Program-made: the position numbers and the translations under genes | The notes under the pieces: generated by a model | The model's input: only the letters and a program-made list of their open reading frames with translations | Database searches by the model: none | What the model was told of the DNA's origin: nothing | Part shown: piece by piece, positions 32,101 to 39,586 of the stretch | Layout of the letters: every line of letters begins with the position of its first letter | Position numbering within the stretch: position 1 is the stretch's first letter | Origin: Bacteroidales bacterium | Lineage (GTDB): Bacteria; Bacteroidota; Bacteroidia; Bacteroidales; UBA10428 | Length of the DNA: 39,827 bases | Assembly (NCBI GenBank): GCA_016931575.1 | Contig: JAFGEO010000073.1 | Location: 1 to 39,827, forward strand | Reading direction: 5' to 3'

Positions 32101-34685
32101 CCATGCTCGGGCAGCTCTTCAATCACTGCCCCGGTAGTGTCAAAAGCCTGGTAGTTGTTTGACAGATATTCAAATTGCAGCGGATTGGGTAGAGGGGCCC
32201 AGTAGCTGTAAGTTGTCCGTATGGGGGTTACTTTTTCCTCACCAAAAACTGTTTCATAAGTTACATTTGAATATAAAGAATTATGCGGGGTATAATTACG
32301 CATATCAATCTCTTCGCCTCCCAGGGACAGAACGGCAAGAAACTCGCGATGAGGCTGGGGAGTGGTTCCGATCAGGCTGTCGGTAGGCAGCATGGTATAT
32401 TCAGCCGTATCAACCCAGGTGAAACCTTCGTAATTATTGATTTTCTGATGGATAAGCTGATCCCAGATCACCTTTCCGTTTTCATCGCGCTCCATCCAGT
32501 GGCTCCAGGTTGTGTCGGTGATATCCGCATTATAAGGATAGAACATCCCCGGGTATTCGTCTACCAGCAGACTGTCGTGTGCATCGGCGACACCAGCCGA
32601 CAGGGGTACAAGATCCGGGGGATCAACCCAGATCTCATAGCTGCAGTAGGGGTCGTAATATTCGTATCCTGCCACACGTCCAATATCCCAGGTAAGCTTC
32701 CAAACCCTGATTTTATCATCTTCATCGAAATTGGCATCAACAATCCCGTCACCATCCGTATCCAGGGGAACGATACCATCATGATAGATATCTTCGAACA
32801 CAAAGTTATCTTCGCCGGTGCGCAGGTGGTTCCAGGGATTGGCCCAATAAACGGATTCTTCGGTCAGGGTATACCCCTTGGGGTAGATGCTGGTGGTATC
32901 CAGCCACACATCCGGATCGCCATCGGAATCCATGTCGAATTCCGGCTGATCTTCGTCATTGCTGCCGCGCAGCACATCAACGTATTCGCCACCAGGGGTC
33001 TTCAGGATAGGAATGTTCAAAGACTGATCTGACCAATAGAATGGGACATCCTTGGGAATATACTGTACATACTGGGTATTCTCAGCCGCTGACCGCGACT
33101 TGTTTTCCATGATCATAAACACTTTGAAAGGCTGGTAGACCAGTCCCAGAAAGTTTTTGTAATTTACATCGGTATCCGCAAATATGCGGGCACTGAAGAG
33201 GATATCGGCAAAATTCTTGTTTTTATTATAGTGGTTCCTGTAACCGTCTTTGGTGTACTCAAGGGTATGATTGCCCACGGCCATCAACGTTCCCCTGTCA
33301 AGGTATTTGTCCACCTCTTCATGCTCTTTACTATTGGGAGCAGCTGTGCTCACACGGTACGTAATGATTTGTTCGGTATGGGGAGCGAGGCTCATACCTG
33401 AAAAAATCAGCGAGTTACCGTTAAGAATATAGTCCTCGCCTCCCGGTACATCTACGAATTCAAAGTAGGCTTTAATTTTTTCAGTCAGGGTAATCGTTAT
33501 GGTTTCATTCGAAAGGTTCCTGATCCGGATATCAACTTCCAGCGTGTCCTGCTGGTCGTAAGGAATGGAATTGTCGCCGAGCTGTTCTGCATAAAGAATT
33601 TCATTGCGTACTTTCCTGGTTACGTCGATTTCATAGGAAAACACCGAAAGAATGGTATTCAGTGTCCAGCTCAGCTGGTTGCCCGAACTGGCATACGGGT
33701 CAGATATTCCCGAGACGGTTGGTAGGCCCGTGTTGCAGATGATGCGTCCTCCAAGGCTTCGGGCAGGCTTCAAACGGAAGAGGCAGGGATTCCCTGAGGT
33801 GGTGGTGACCACCGGGATGATTCCTGTTGTCCCGATGGTTGGCAACTGCGAGGTATAAAGCTGGCTATTTGCAGCATTTGAGCCCAGGGAAAGGATGTCA
33901 GCCGTATTTGATACCAGTATATTTATGGTGCCATCTTCATCAGAACCTCCTGAATAATTCACGGTACCGGCTTCAAGATACCCCAGCTGCTGAATAAAAT
34001 AGGCTGCATTACCTTCGGCATATATAGCACCTCCGTGAGCCAGGTAACTATCCATATTTTCTTTGAAATCAGGAGCCACAGAAAGAATGCTGTCAATATA
34101 GTAGGTGAAATCCTCTTCGAGAACCAGGAAAGCCGGGATAATCAGAAGGCTGGTTTGCTCATCAAGGCCTTCAGATGCCAGGGTAGATTCATCGATGGTA
34201 TAGGAAATATTATCCATCAGAAACTCAGAGAACAGCCTTTCAAAATAAATTGCCTCCCAGTTCATGGATGCATTTCCTTGTTGGTATTGACTTTTAAAAA
34301 TGGCGATTTGACCCGGGTGCTTTTTAAACTGAACAGCTACATGCGAACTTCCTTCCCAATTGTAGTTGCTGTAGCTTGTGTGAGTCAACGCGGTATAGTC
34401 GTCAGGTAAAGTGTTGGCATAGATAAAATTTCCTGATTCTTCACCTTCCACTGACCGGTATACTGAAAATTCTCCGTATTCCGGGAAAAGAATGGCATCG
34501 GTATGCTCGTTGGCGCGGTAATCATCGTCCGATTGTTCCAGGACAAAGCGGTAGGCACTTACCAGTTTTTTTTGATCCTGATTGGCATTTATAATTACGC
34601 CGGTTTGAGCATTTAAAGATATAACAGAAAACAGGGTAGCTAGATACAGCATACCCACTGCATGCAGGGTATTTTTTTTTGGCAT
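29163..34685 (-). CDS. Giant (1840 aa) T9SS type A surface/secreted protein
   Basis: This is an exported protein with a signal peptide (about 1-26, ending LNAQ). The first 450 or so residues are mixed alpha/beta and contain IDESTLASEGL and a YYIDSILS region; they are not assigned to a family. A beta-sandwich with EETITITL-type strands follows (about 350-450). Three acidic calcium-site-like segments are seen: DMDSDGDPDVWLD (about 582), DTDGDGIVDANFDEDD (about 640) and DDDDFDGIDDWIDD (about 982). Several Ig-like or DUF11-like repeats occupy about 1200-1620. A CARDB-like domain lies at about 1625-1750, and a type A sorting domain at 1751-1840 (LEVYPNPFAQQ ... GVYYYRMSG). It is the first gene of the operon with the type B protein and SprF. 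No catalytic site was recognised. It is likely a structural or adhesive surface protein. Confidence 0.82.
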   Translation of the reverse strand: MPKKNTLHAVGMLYLATLFSVISLNAQTGVIINANQDQKKLVSAYRFVLEQSDDDYRANEHTDAILFPEYGEFSVYRSVEGEESGNFIYANTLPDDYTALTHTSYSNYNWEGSSHVAVQFKKHPGQIAIFKSQYQQGNASMNWEAIYFERLFSEFLMDNISYTIDESTLASEGLDEQTSLLIIPAFLVLEEDFTYYIDSILSVAPDFKENMDSYLAHGGAIYAEGNAAYFIQQLGYLEAGTVNYSGGSDEDGTINILVSNTADILSLGSNAANSQLYTSQLPTIGTTGIIPVVTTTSGNPCLFRLKPARSLGGRIICNTGLPTVSGISDPYASSGNQLSWTLNTILSVFSYEIDVTRKVRNEILYAEQLGDNSIPYDQQDTLEVDIRIRNLSNETITITLTEKIKAYFEFVDVPGGEDYILNGNSLIFSGMSLAPHTEQIITYRVSTAAPNSKEHEEVDKYLDRGTLMAVGNHTLEYTKDGYRNHYNKNKNFADILFSARIFADTDVNYKNFLGLVYQPFKVFMIMENKSRSAAENTQYVQYIPKDVPFYWSDQSLNIPILKTPGGEYVDVLRGSNDEDQPEFDMDSDGDPDVWLDTTSIYPKGYTLTEESVYWANPWNHLRTGEDNFVFEDIYHDGIVPLDTDGDGIVDANFDEDDKIRVWKLTWDIGRVAGYEYYDPYCSYEIWVDPPDLVPLSAGVADAHDSLLVDEYPGMFYPYNADITDTTWSHWMERDENGKVIWDQLIHQKINNYEGFTWVDTAEYTMLPTDSLIGTTPQPHREFLAVLSLGGEEIDMRNYTPHNSLYSNVTYETVFGEEKVTPIRTTYSYWAPLPNPLQFEYLSNNYQAFDTTGAVIEELPEHGKAHLVFDMDASTEYTYYWIRNVGYDVDYNDASEEIDGVGPLGDGVFGYFVYSIPKGLGGYRITLPKNEDGSFNTDSIVQIDDQYFTKWIDNPNTWNEVEIWESPFAYDVYIPQLLIPPALDDDDFDGIDDWIDDRGDRFCSKTGYLHDAFMTGDGEDYTGYPAVPFTDDIYGQVDSGWYAGADDTYGDDFFETLGKTHITIHADYEGRGREGSVEISKGGVLVCEEIFGGSPWVIFSHVLSGYAKGTDLSVTSVVTPELVYYGVDTVFLKHTIADTNEPHRFDRNFDPYHVSYGHGKSTITTYVGATDPCSLIAPAVSMPASIDPDYDQHTLTLVPNAGENPGNPDLANYPRTVTGSFMEIRVEVGNSTENNWINTCVKPQISADIGSIEMCYVAYPRPLVPSHAEGGELIPGDQPGTFTTGWRFNQPESEVLIKMGDTLNLIQPTRRAYFVFLVKINAALKEGVYSIPFTLSGEQIFYDGTAQGAVSYTVPNAMFSIVEKDENGQLSEYQQLILDQAELNSLEVNYTNYFEPTGDIRYSNADFDYADFGNAPGTLTASGSSIDLSQFGPFPSLDTSKLVIMQKGTVDSYNTNAEILVLTNGQILNYTDLRKGDQSVASESLVVRPVGPRIRVTNTVYSINGIPVSDTIVYESDEDLYIQTLMTVRNTGTDISSNTIIRINPGPYYTLVTDSLEANCTVSNGILLVDMGDIIPGELKKQYLPFLLYADEIPEGEDLRVIIDLTNIDYEGTLVDREFAFEDPEDVVLDVYDFEAISISYSDLGDGQVQVNAEAHNRGINGNGVWFRIYPVVGGGVHEFPIAEARDEEFLPGEDLELEGVYTLPETDQAIEFIAIIDDAMYFTEITELNNRIGVPYTPTVLDYEEEVISHLEVYPNPFAQQATFSYTLAGDYQEVNLKVYSTSGDLLLNLENCPGNNGRNSISWQRTDMEAGVYYYRMSGKTTAGQSGILFKGTLIKTDK

Positions 34686-34744
34686 AACAAGTTTGTTAGT
34701 AGTTTAGTTTTCCTTTATACGAAAAATCAGTCTGTTTGTTGTGG

Positions 34745-34774
34745 TAAAGATAAACCTAACTTTTTCGAGTACAA
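34745..34774 (-). promoter_or_regulatory. Candidate promoter of the three-gene T9SS operon
   Basis: On the minus strand TTG (34772-34774), 19 bases, then TATCTTTA (34745-34752) matches TTG-N19-TAnnTTTG except at the last base. It lies about 60 bases before the ATG of the giant protein. Confidence 0.4.
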
Positions 34775-34827
34775 CTGACGGCTTTTAAACATCTTTTTTC
34801 GGTAAATGAATCTGTCAGGCTTTCAGA

Positions 34828-35040
34828 TTATTTATCCGGAATTTGATAGCGTGCCTTCCCTGAAGAGAAATTATACTTCGCGATCGGATTGCCCCCTTTA
34901 TCATACCGGGTCCATATTTCGATTTTTTTCCTTCGTGTGTTTCACCTTCTACTTTTAATTCTCCACTCGAATAAAACTCAAGGTACTTCCCGTCAATGAT
35001 GATTCGAGGTTCATCATCATTTTTTTGTATGCGGAGAATG
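34828..35040 (-). pseudogene. Frameshifted MORN-like (YwqK-type) gene remnant
   Basis: On the minus strand one frame reads DGKYLEFYSSGELKVEGE and then THEG, up to a run of seven A residues (plus-strand T run near 34923-34929). The neighbouring frame continues IEIWTRYDKGGNPIAKYN, FSSGKARYQIPDK and a TAA stop at 34828-34830. Joined, they give the 'Y-x-x-G-x-L-x-x-x-G' and 'YD-x-x-G-N-x-I' pattern of MORN/YwqK-like repeat proteins. One base is missing in the A run relative to an open frame, and no start codon is seen upstream. It is a C-terminal fragment of a broken gene, or a sequencing error in the homopolymer. Confidence 0.5.
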
Positions 35041-35258
35041 AAATCAATAAAGGACAGTATGAAGGATAGAATTCTTATATGGATAATTCGGGTAACGGAG
35101 GTTTAACTATACTTGTTTCTTCATCTCAATCACTCAACAGCCTGCATCGTTCACTAACTCAGATGTAGTGTTCCCTAAATGGTGCTTTGTTGACGTGCTT
35201 ATTACCGGCAATTTTATCCCAGGATACTATAACAATCAATCTCAAAAAAAATAAAATC

Positions 35259-36482
35259 ATGAAGACAACAAAAGGAATAATACCTGGAAAAAAGCAACAT
35301 GTAATGCTCATGCTCATTGCCGCGGCCATGGCTATTTTTACCTATGCCGGATGTCATAATATATCAGCCGGAAGCAAGGACGATAATCCCGGCCAGGATG
35401 TGGACTCTGTCGGGTCTGAGCTGAAGATCCGGTCAGCGGTTGAATATAAGAACTTACAGATATTTCCGATTACTTCGGAGAAAGCAGCTCAAAAGGATGT
35501 GGAGTACCTGACCCTGTCACAGGCATTGAAGGCGGAAAAAGCAACTGTTCATGAGACGGGCAATGTAAACCAGTTAAGCATTACGAATCATTCCGATGAG
35601 TATATATTTATTATGGCTGGTGAAATTGTTAAAGGCGGCAGACAGGACCGTACCATGGGAAGTGATGTTATCATCGGCCCCAAAGCTGAAAACGTCCCTC
35701 TTGAGAGTTATTGTGTTGAATCGGGCAGGTGGAGTCCACGGGGTGAGGAAGAATCAGCTGAGTTTTCATCCAGCAGCAAAGCACTGTCCTCAAGGGAGCT
35801 TAAGATTGCATCGAAAGTCAAAAAAAACCAGAGCGAAGTGTGGTCAAATGTTGATAAACAGCAGAACAAGCTGAATGAAAATGTGAGCAGGATAAAAGGG
35901 GAACAGGTGGAAGTTCGTTCGGCAGAATCAGGTTCAAGTTTGCAGCTTGCCCTGGAAAATGAAGACCTCAGTGATATCATTTCGGAGTATAAGGAAAATC
36001 TGAAGCAGCTTGAGCAACTTCCCGACAATACAATAGGCTTTGCCTACGCCATCAATGGCGAAGTGTATGGTATTGATATGTTCAACTCCAGTGAGTTGTT
36101 TGAGCAGCTGAATTCTAAATTATTCGAGTCGGCAATCGTGGAGGCTATCGCTGAATACACTGAGAATGAATCAGCTCCGAAAGCAGGCACTGCGGATGTT
36201 GAGGGTTTGATCAACTATCAGTATGAGCATGCCGCAGAAGCTGAATCCATCAATACCTATACGGAGGCATCAATCCGGGATGGAAAAGATGCTGTATTCT
36301 CCGAAACAAAGCAGGTAAGTAATGAGGATAAATGGGTGCATCGCAGTTATATTCAGAAAAGCGAGGAATCAAAACAACAGGACGACAGAAACCAAGAGGT
36401 CATTCAGGAACAGCTGAGTGCCCCGCAATCCATTCAGAATAATATGATGATACAGCAGTATCAAAACAGGTCTGGCAGATAG
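35259..36482 (+). CDS. ARPP-1-like domain lipoprotein
   Basis: This 407-residue protein is predicted to be a lipoprotein: the hydrophobic segment MLMLIAAAMAIFTYAGC ends at Cys32. The ATG at 35259 is chosen over an in-frame ATG at 35187 because it directly precedes the charged start of this signal. The central region matches the ARPP-1 domain as remembered: YKNLQIFPI, LTLSQALKAEKATVHETG, LSITNHSDEYIFIMAGEIVK, GGRQDRTMGSDVIIGP, ESYCVESGRWSPRG and NTIGFAYAINGEVYGIDMF. A Ser/Lys/Glu-rich helical insert (about 165-245) splits the domain. The C-terminal 100 residues are polar, rich in Gln, Asn and Glu and probably disordered. ARPP-1 proteins have no established biochemical role. The gene is monocistronic and is followed by a strong terminator. 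Confidence 0.75.
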   Translation: MKTTKGIIPGKKQHVMLMLIAAAMAIFTYAGCHNISAGSKDDNPGQDVDSVGSELKIRSAVEYKNLQIFPITSEKAAQKDVEYLTLSQALKAEKATVHETGNVNQLSITNHSDEYIFIMAGEIVKGGRQDRTMGSDVIIGPKAENVPLESYCVESGRWSPRGEEESAEFSSSSKALSSRELKIASKVKKNQSEVWSNVDKQQNKLNENVSRIKGEQVEVRSAESGSSLQLALENEDLSDIISEYKENLKQLEQLPDNTIGFAYAINGEVYGIDMFNSSELFEQLNSKLFESAIVEAIAEYTENESAPKAGTADVEGLINYQYEHAAEAESINTYTEASIRDGKDAVFSETKQVSNEDKWVHRSYIQKSEESKQQDDRNQEVIQEQLSAPQSIQNNMMIQQYQNRSGR

Positions 36483-36513
36483 ACGAAATACCTTACACAG
36501 AGGGTTCCAGCAT

Positions 36514-36568
36514 AATCACAGAGACATGGAGGTTGATTCGCAGCTTCCATGTAGCTCTGTGATTTTTT
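36514..36568 (+). terminator. Intrinsic terminator after the ARPP-1-like gene
   Basis: AATCACAGAGACATGGA (36514-36530) pairs with the segment 36546-36564, interrupted only by a two-base bulge (AG). The loop is about 15 bases and six T residues follow (36563-36568). It lies 31 bases past the stop codon. Confidence 0.8.
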
Positions 36569-36635
36569 CATCGACCTACCCGATTAAACTTGTTTTTTTG
36601 TTAATGATCATCTCAATGGGTGAAAGATAAATGTG

Positions 36636-36643
36636 TATTTTTG
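36636..36643 (+). promoter_or_regulatory. Exact -7 promoter element ahead of the CotH-like remnant
   Basis: TATTTTTG matches TAnnTTTG. No -33 TTTG lies at a normal distance; the nearest ends at 36600. It would drive the remnant starting at 36799 with a leader of about 150 bases. It may be a relic of the intact gene's promoter. Confidence 0.3.
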
Positions 36644-36798
36644 ATCCTTTGTCCGGGTAGTGAAAAATGAAGTGTTAAGGCTGAGGATGTCGTTGGGGAT
36701 ATTGAATGGATTACAATTCATTCCGGATACGAAAACTGATTTTTTTACACTTACTTTGCTGTCATCAGTCACTATCCATCCAATCAAATATTCATAAC

Positions 36799-37436
36799 AT
36801 GAACAGGCTTATCCTGATGTTTGTGGTTTTTATCTATGGTCTGAGTTCGTGTCAGAAAGAACCCCTCCGGACAGAGCATAAGCTTCCCGTACTATCACTC
36901 ACAATTGATGAGAAATACCTGTGGTCTCCTGACTCCGGGCTTTTGGTTATTGGAGAGAATGGGGCTCCGGGCTCTGGTTAACCTATAGTCAGCCGACATT
37001 CTTGTATTCTCCGGGACTGGAAGGCAACTTCAGGATTTACAAGGGACTTGGTCTGCAACTGGGTGCCAGCGTCTACTTCCAGGATTATAATGAAGCACAG
37101 ATTGTAAACCTTACAGATGGCACGTTCTTTAATTTTTATAATGCCAATATCGGGATATGTCATACCCGGCAATTGAAAGGCGATCATTATTTCGGGATGA
37201 CCCTGGGAGCCAAAATGTACTATGGTCCTAATTTTACACAGCTTAGCTATTATAGTGCCGGCGGCTATCCTATATACATGGATGGTTCACACCTGCGGGT
37301 TGCAACTGGTATAGATCTGGGGATTTACTATTCATATCGGCGGACATCCCTACTGCTAAAGTATGATACTGCGAGAAATCATTTCAGGTTCGGGGTCGGA
37401 TTCCGCTTTATTAAAAGACCGGCTGCCGGGGGTTAG
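36799..37436 (+). pseudogene. Chimeric remnant: CotH-like lipoprotein start joined to outer-membrane barrel end
   Basis: From the ATG at 36799 the frame reads a type II signal peptide ending at Cys18 (LSSC), then KLPVLSLTIDEKYLWSPDSG and LLVIGENGAPG, the usual opening of CotH-kinase-family lipoproteins, and stops at 36981. In the next frame, from about 36960, a beta-barrel end runs without break to 37436: SGLWLTYSQPTFLYSPG, YKGLGLQLGASVYFQ, DHYFGMTLGAKMYYG, RVATGIDLGIYYSYRRTS and FRFGVGFRF, an outer-membrane C-terminal strand. The barrel part has no ATG of its own; the first possible start is TTG at 37002. The simplest reading is a deletion fusing the first and last genes of a former CotH locus out of frame, leaving about 60 residues of one and 155 of the other. 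Neither part should be functional. Confidence 0.65.
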
Positions 37437-37453
37437 ATTTCATCTTTTTTATA

Positions 37454-38230
37454 CTAATTTGCCGGGGCTCCGATAAAATTAAGGCTTTTCTTGGTTTCCC
37501 CTTCTCCCATAAGGCTTTCCAGGTAGGATTTTACAGGATTCTTATCCTGCGCGAATTTTCCGGCCAGGGTTTTCAGTTCATCAAAGGCCACATTGAATTG
37601 AATGTCCCCGTCTTTCAACAAAGCGAAATGATCACACATTTCAGAGATCACATCGTACTGATGAGAAGTAAGCAGGATGGTTGCCCCATTGGCTGCCATA
37701 GATTTGAACAAGGTGCCGATCTTCTGCACCAACAGAAAATCGATTCCATCAAAAGGTTCATCGAGGATCAGGCAGGAGGGATTATGGATCAGGGCGGCAG
37801 CAAGGGATATTTTGCTTTTCATCCCTTTTGAATAGTTTTCAATGTAGTTCTTTTTCCCTCCTGGCAATTCGAAGAACTCAATTAATTCGGCTACCCGCGA
37901 TTTTCTTTCTGCCTGAGGTATCCTGTACATCCGGGCAACAAATTCAAGGTACTCTGTGGCGGTATACTTTTCAATATACATGGGATGTTCGAAGACATAG
38001 CCTGTCGTTTTCCTGTAGGCGTATCCATTCTTACCCACTTCTTCCTGAGCCATGAAACAGCTTCCTTTGTCCTGTTTCAATAAGCCCGCCAGAATATGTA
38101 CGAGGGTGGATTTTCCGGTGCCGTTGGCACCCAGCAGGGCCTGGATTTGGCCGGGAACACAGCTTAGCGAGGTGCCCTTTAGCACGTGATTCCTTTTAAA
38201 TGATTTGTGAAGGTCAATAGTCTGGATCAT
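37454..38230 (-). CDS. ABC transporter ATPase of a peptide immunity/export module
   Basis: This 258-residue cytoplasmic ATPase energises a membrane partner. Walker A is GANGTGKST (34-42). The signature region is NYSKGMKSK, a variant common in ABC-2/drug and lantibiotic-immunity type ATPases instead of LSGGQ. Walker B is SCLILDEPFDG and the switch histidine is in LLTSHQYD. There is no fused membrane or C39 peptidase domain, so it cannot itself process a leader. It is the last gene of a four-gene minus-strand unit. Its first 17 bases overlap the end of the upstream membrane-protein gene, suggesting translational coupling. Size and order (precursor, two small permeases, ATPase) resemble the LanFEG immunity complexes of bacteriocin producers. 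The assignment of immunity versus export is inferred. Confidence 0.85.
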   Translation of the reverse strand: MIQTIDLHKSFKRNHVLKGTSLSCVPGQIQALLGANGTGKSTLVHILAGLLKQDKGSCFMAQEEVGKNGYAYRKTTGYVFEHPMYIEKYTATEYLEFVARMYRIPQAERKSRVAELIEFFELPGGKKNYIENYSKGMKSKISLAAALIHNPSCLILDEPFDGIDFLLVQKIGTLFKSMAANGATILLTSHQYDVISEMCDHFALLKDGDIQFNVAFDELKTLAGKFAQDKNPVKSYLESLMGEGETKKSLNFIGAPAN

Positions 38231-38846
38231 TGTTGAAGATTTTAGGATTGTGCTGACTAAGTTTATTTAGGTGTATATGCCATATGAAGATGATGCTTAT
38301 TGTCAGTAGAACAGGGATGAGCAGCCTGCCATCCGAAACAAGGTATATGACCAGGTACACGAAGCTGATCATCAGGATAAAGCACTGCATGAGAACAATG
38401 CTTAGGATGCTTCGTGTCCGGCGTTTTTTTCTTCCTGAAGTTGATGCGATGTATTGCTTATTTCCCAGGAAAAAACATCCGAATAACACTGCATTGAACA
38501 AGGAAAGTCCAAATAGTGACCCGGACAGGTCGATTTTATTTAGTACATGCAGCAGGATAGAAATTACCAGGAATCCTGCATGCATCCATGTCAGAAACAG
38601 TAGGTTCATTTTTCGTAAAAAATCACCCTGATCGGCCTTACCGTTTGACATCCAGGCTTCGCTTTCAGGAAACAGTTTTAAAGGTTTTAGAAGGTGTCCC
38701 TGGACAAAAGAGATCGATACCATCATCCATAGTACCAGGGGATATTGTTCAATGAAAACCGCCAGGGGAATAAACAGGCAGGGCAGGATCATGATCTGCT
38801 GCGCCTTGCCGGTTCGGAGTTGATATTTCAGGATGAGGGTTAGCAT
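38214..38846 (-). CDS. Polytopic membrane protein, ABC permease-like
   Basis: This 210-residue inner-membrane protein has about six hydrophobic segments (for example QIMILPCLFIPLAVFIEQYP, LFLTWMHAGFLVISILLHVL, SILSIVLMQCFILMISFVYL and LLIPVLLTISIIFIWHIH). No sequence motif identifies a family. Its position between another membrane protein and an ABC ATPase, with a 17-base overlap into the ATPase gene, suggests one half of an ABC-2-type permease pair. It is shorter than most such permeases (about 240-260). Confidence 0.65.
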   Translation of the reverse strand: MLTLILKYQLRTGKAQQIMILPCLFIPLAVFIEQYPLVLWMMVSISFVQGHLLKPLKLFPESEAWMSNGKADQGDFLRKMNLLFLTWMHAGFLVISILLHVLNKIDLSGSLFGLSLFNAVLFGCFFLGNKQYIASTSGRKKRRTRSILSIVLMQCFILMISFVYLVIYLVSDGRLLIPVLLTISIIFIWHIHLNKLSQHNPKIFNNDPDY

Positions 38847-38860
38847 AGCCGGATGCGATG

Positions 38861-39520
38861 TTATATCCTGCGGGGTAAGCGTATGACTCGCTTCAGGATG
38901 GTTCTTTCCGAAAAACGGACGAAAAGTATCATAAACCCCACATACAGAACAGGCAATAGGAATATTAATGCGATATACAGGTCGGTATGAGGTACCGGAA
39001 TAGATAAATATTTCTGAGCGATTTTGGTTGTAATTGCATATACGACTACAAAAAAGAGTGATCCGGAAAGTTCATAGATAATTATGGCAGAGAGATTTCT
39101 TCTGTACTGGTAATTGAAGATGACTTCAAGCAAGGCAAAGATCAGATATAGGCATAGCAGGCTAACAACTTCTTTGACTGGTATTAAGCTGGTGTACATC
39201 ACCGTGTAAATGATGGAATATATAAGCATTGCTGTAAGAAATATTCCAAGATTTAATCCACTCGCACTCTTCAGGAGCAAAAGATTAAAATTTCTGGTCT
39301 GTTTATTAGGAAATACCTGCAGATTGACGGCATCACATATTACACAGCCTAATTTGAGTTTAATTACGGAGATGAATAGCATGCCGAAGAATAGTAACAT
39401 CTCCGGATAAAGAAATAACCCCAGATACTTTGAATAAGCCATTATCGAACCCAAAAAAAGGGTGAAGAAGGAAATATATACTTTATACTTTAGCGATAAA
39501 TTTCGAATTGCTTTAAACAT
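38861..39520 (-). CDS. Polytopic membrane protein, ABC permease-like (second)
   Basis: This 219-residue inner-membrane protein has about six membrane segments (KVYISFFTLFLGSIMAY, MLLFFGMLFISVIKLKLGC, LGIFLTAMLIYSIIYTVMY, VSLLCLYLIFALLEVIF, SLFFVVVYAITTKI and YIALIFLLPVLYVGFMILF) and a basic C-terminus. A CxxC pair (CVIC) follows the second segment. It shows no clear similarity to the neighbouring 210-residue protein but has the same size and topology. It starts 16 bases after a hairpin that separates it from the peptide precursor gene, and the second permease gene begins 14 bases after its stop. It is probably the partner permease of the ABC module. Confidence 0.65.
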   Translation of the reverse strand: MFKAIRNLSLKYKVYISFFTLFLGSIMAYSKYLGLFLYPEMLLFFGMLFISVIKLKLGCVICDAVNLQVFPNKQTRNFNLLLLKSASGLNLGIFLTAMLIYSIIYTVMYTSLIPVKEVVSLLCLYLIFALLEVIFNYQYRRNLSAIIIYELSGSLFFVVVYAITTKIAQKYLSIPVPHTDLYIALIFLLPVLYVGFMILFVRFSERTILKRVIRLPRRI

Positions 39521-39535
39521 GATACAAAATTTTAT

Positions 39536-39566
39536 AAAAGGCTACATATTTATGTCGTAGCCTTTT
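39536..39566 (-). terminator. Hairpin between peptide precursor and ABC genes (possible attenuator)
   Basis: A perfect 10-bp stem AAAAGGCTAC/GTAGCCTTTT (39536-39545 with 39557-39566) has an 11-base loop and is followed on the minus strand by ATAAAATTTTG. It lies 20 bases past the precursor stop and 15 before the next ATG. It fits a leaky terminator giving more precursor than transporter mRNA, or a stabilising 3' end. Confidence 0.6.
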
Positions 39567-39586
39567 AAAAAAATAATACTATTACA

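Noticed and set aside
32283-33032. Open frame of 249 codons on the plus strand inside the giant T9SS protein gene
   Set aside because: It is antisense to a continuous signal-peptide to sorting-domain gene; Ile/Gly-rich translation is typical of an antisense shadow.
37002-37436. The barrel segment as an independent gene starting at TTG 37002
   Set aside because: There is no signal peptide, and coding similarity to a barrel begins upstream of the TTG without a start, so it is an N-terminally deleted remnant.
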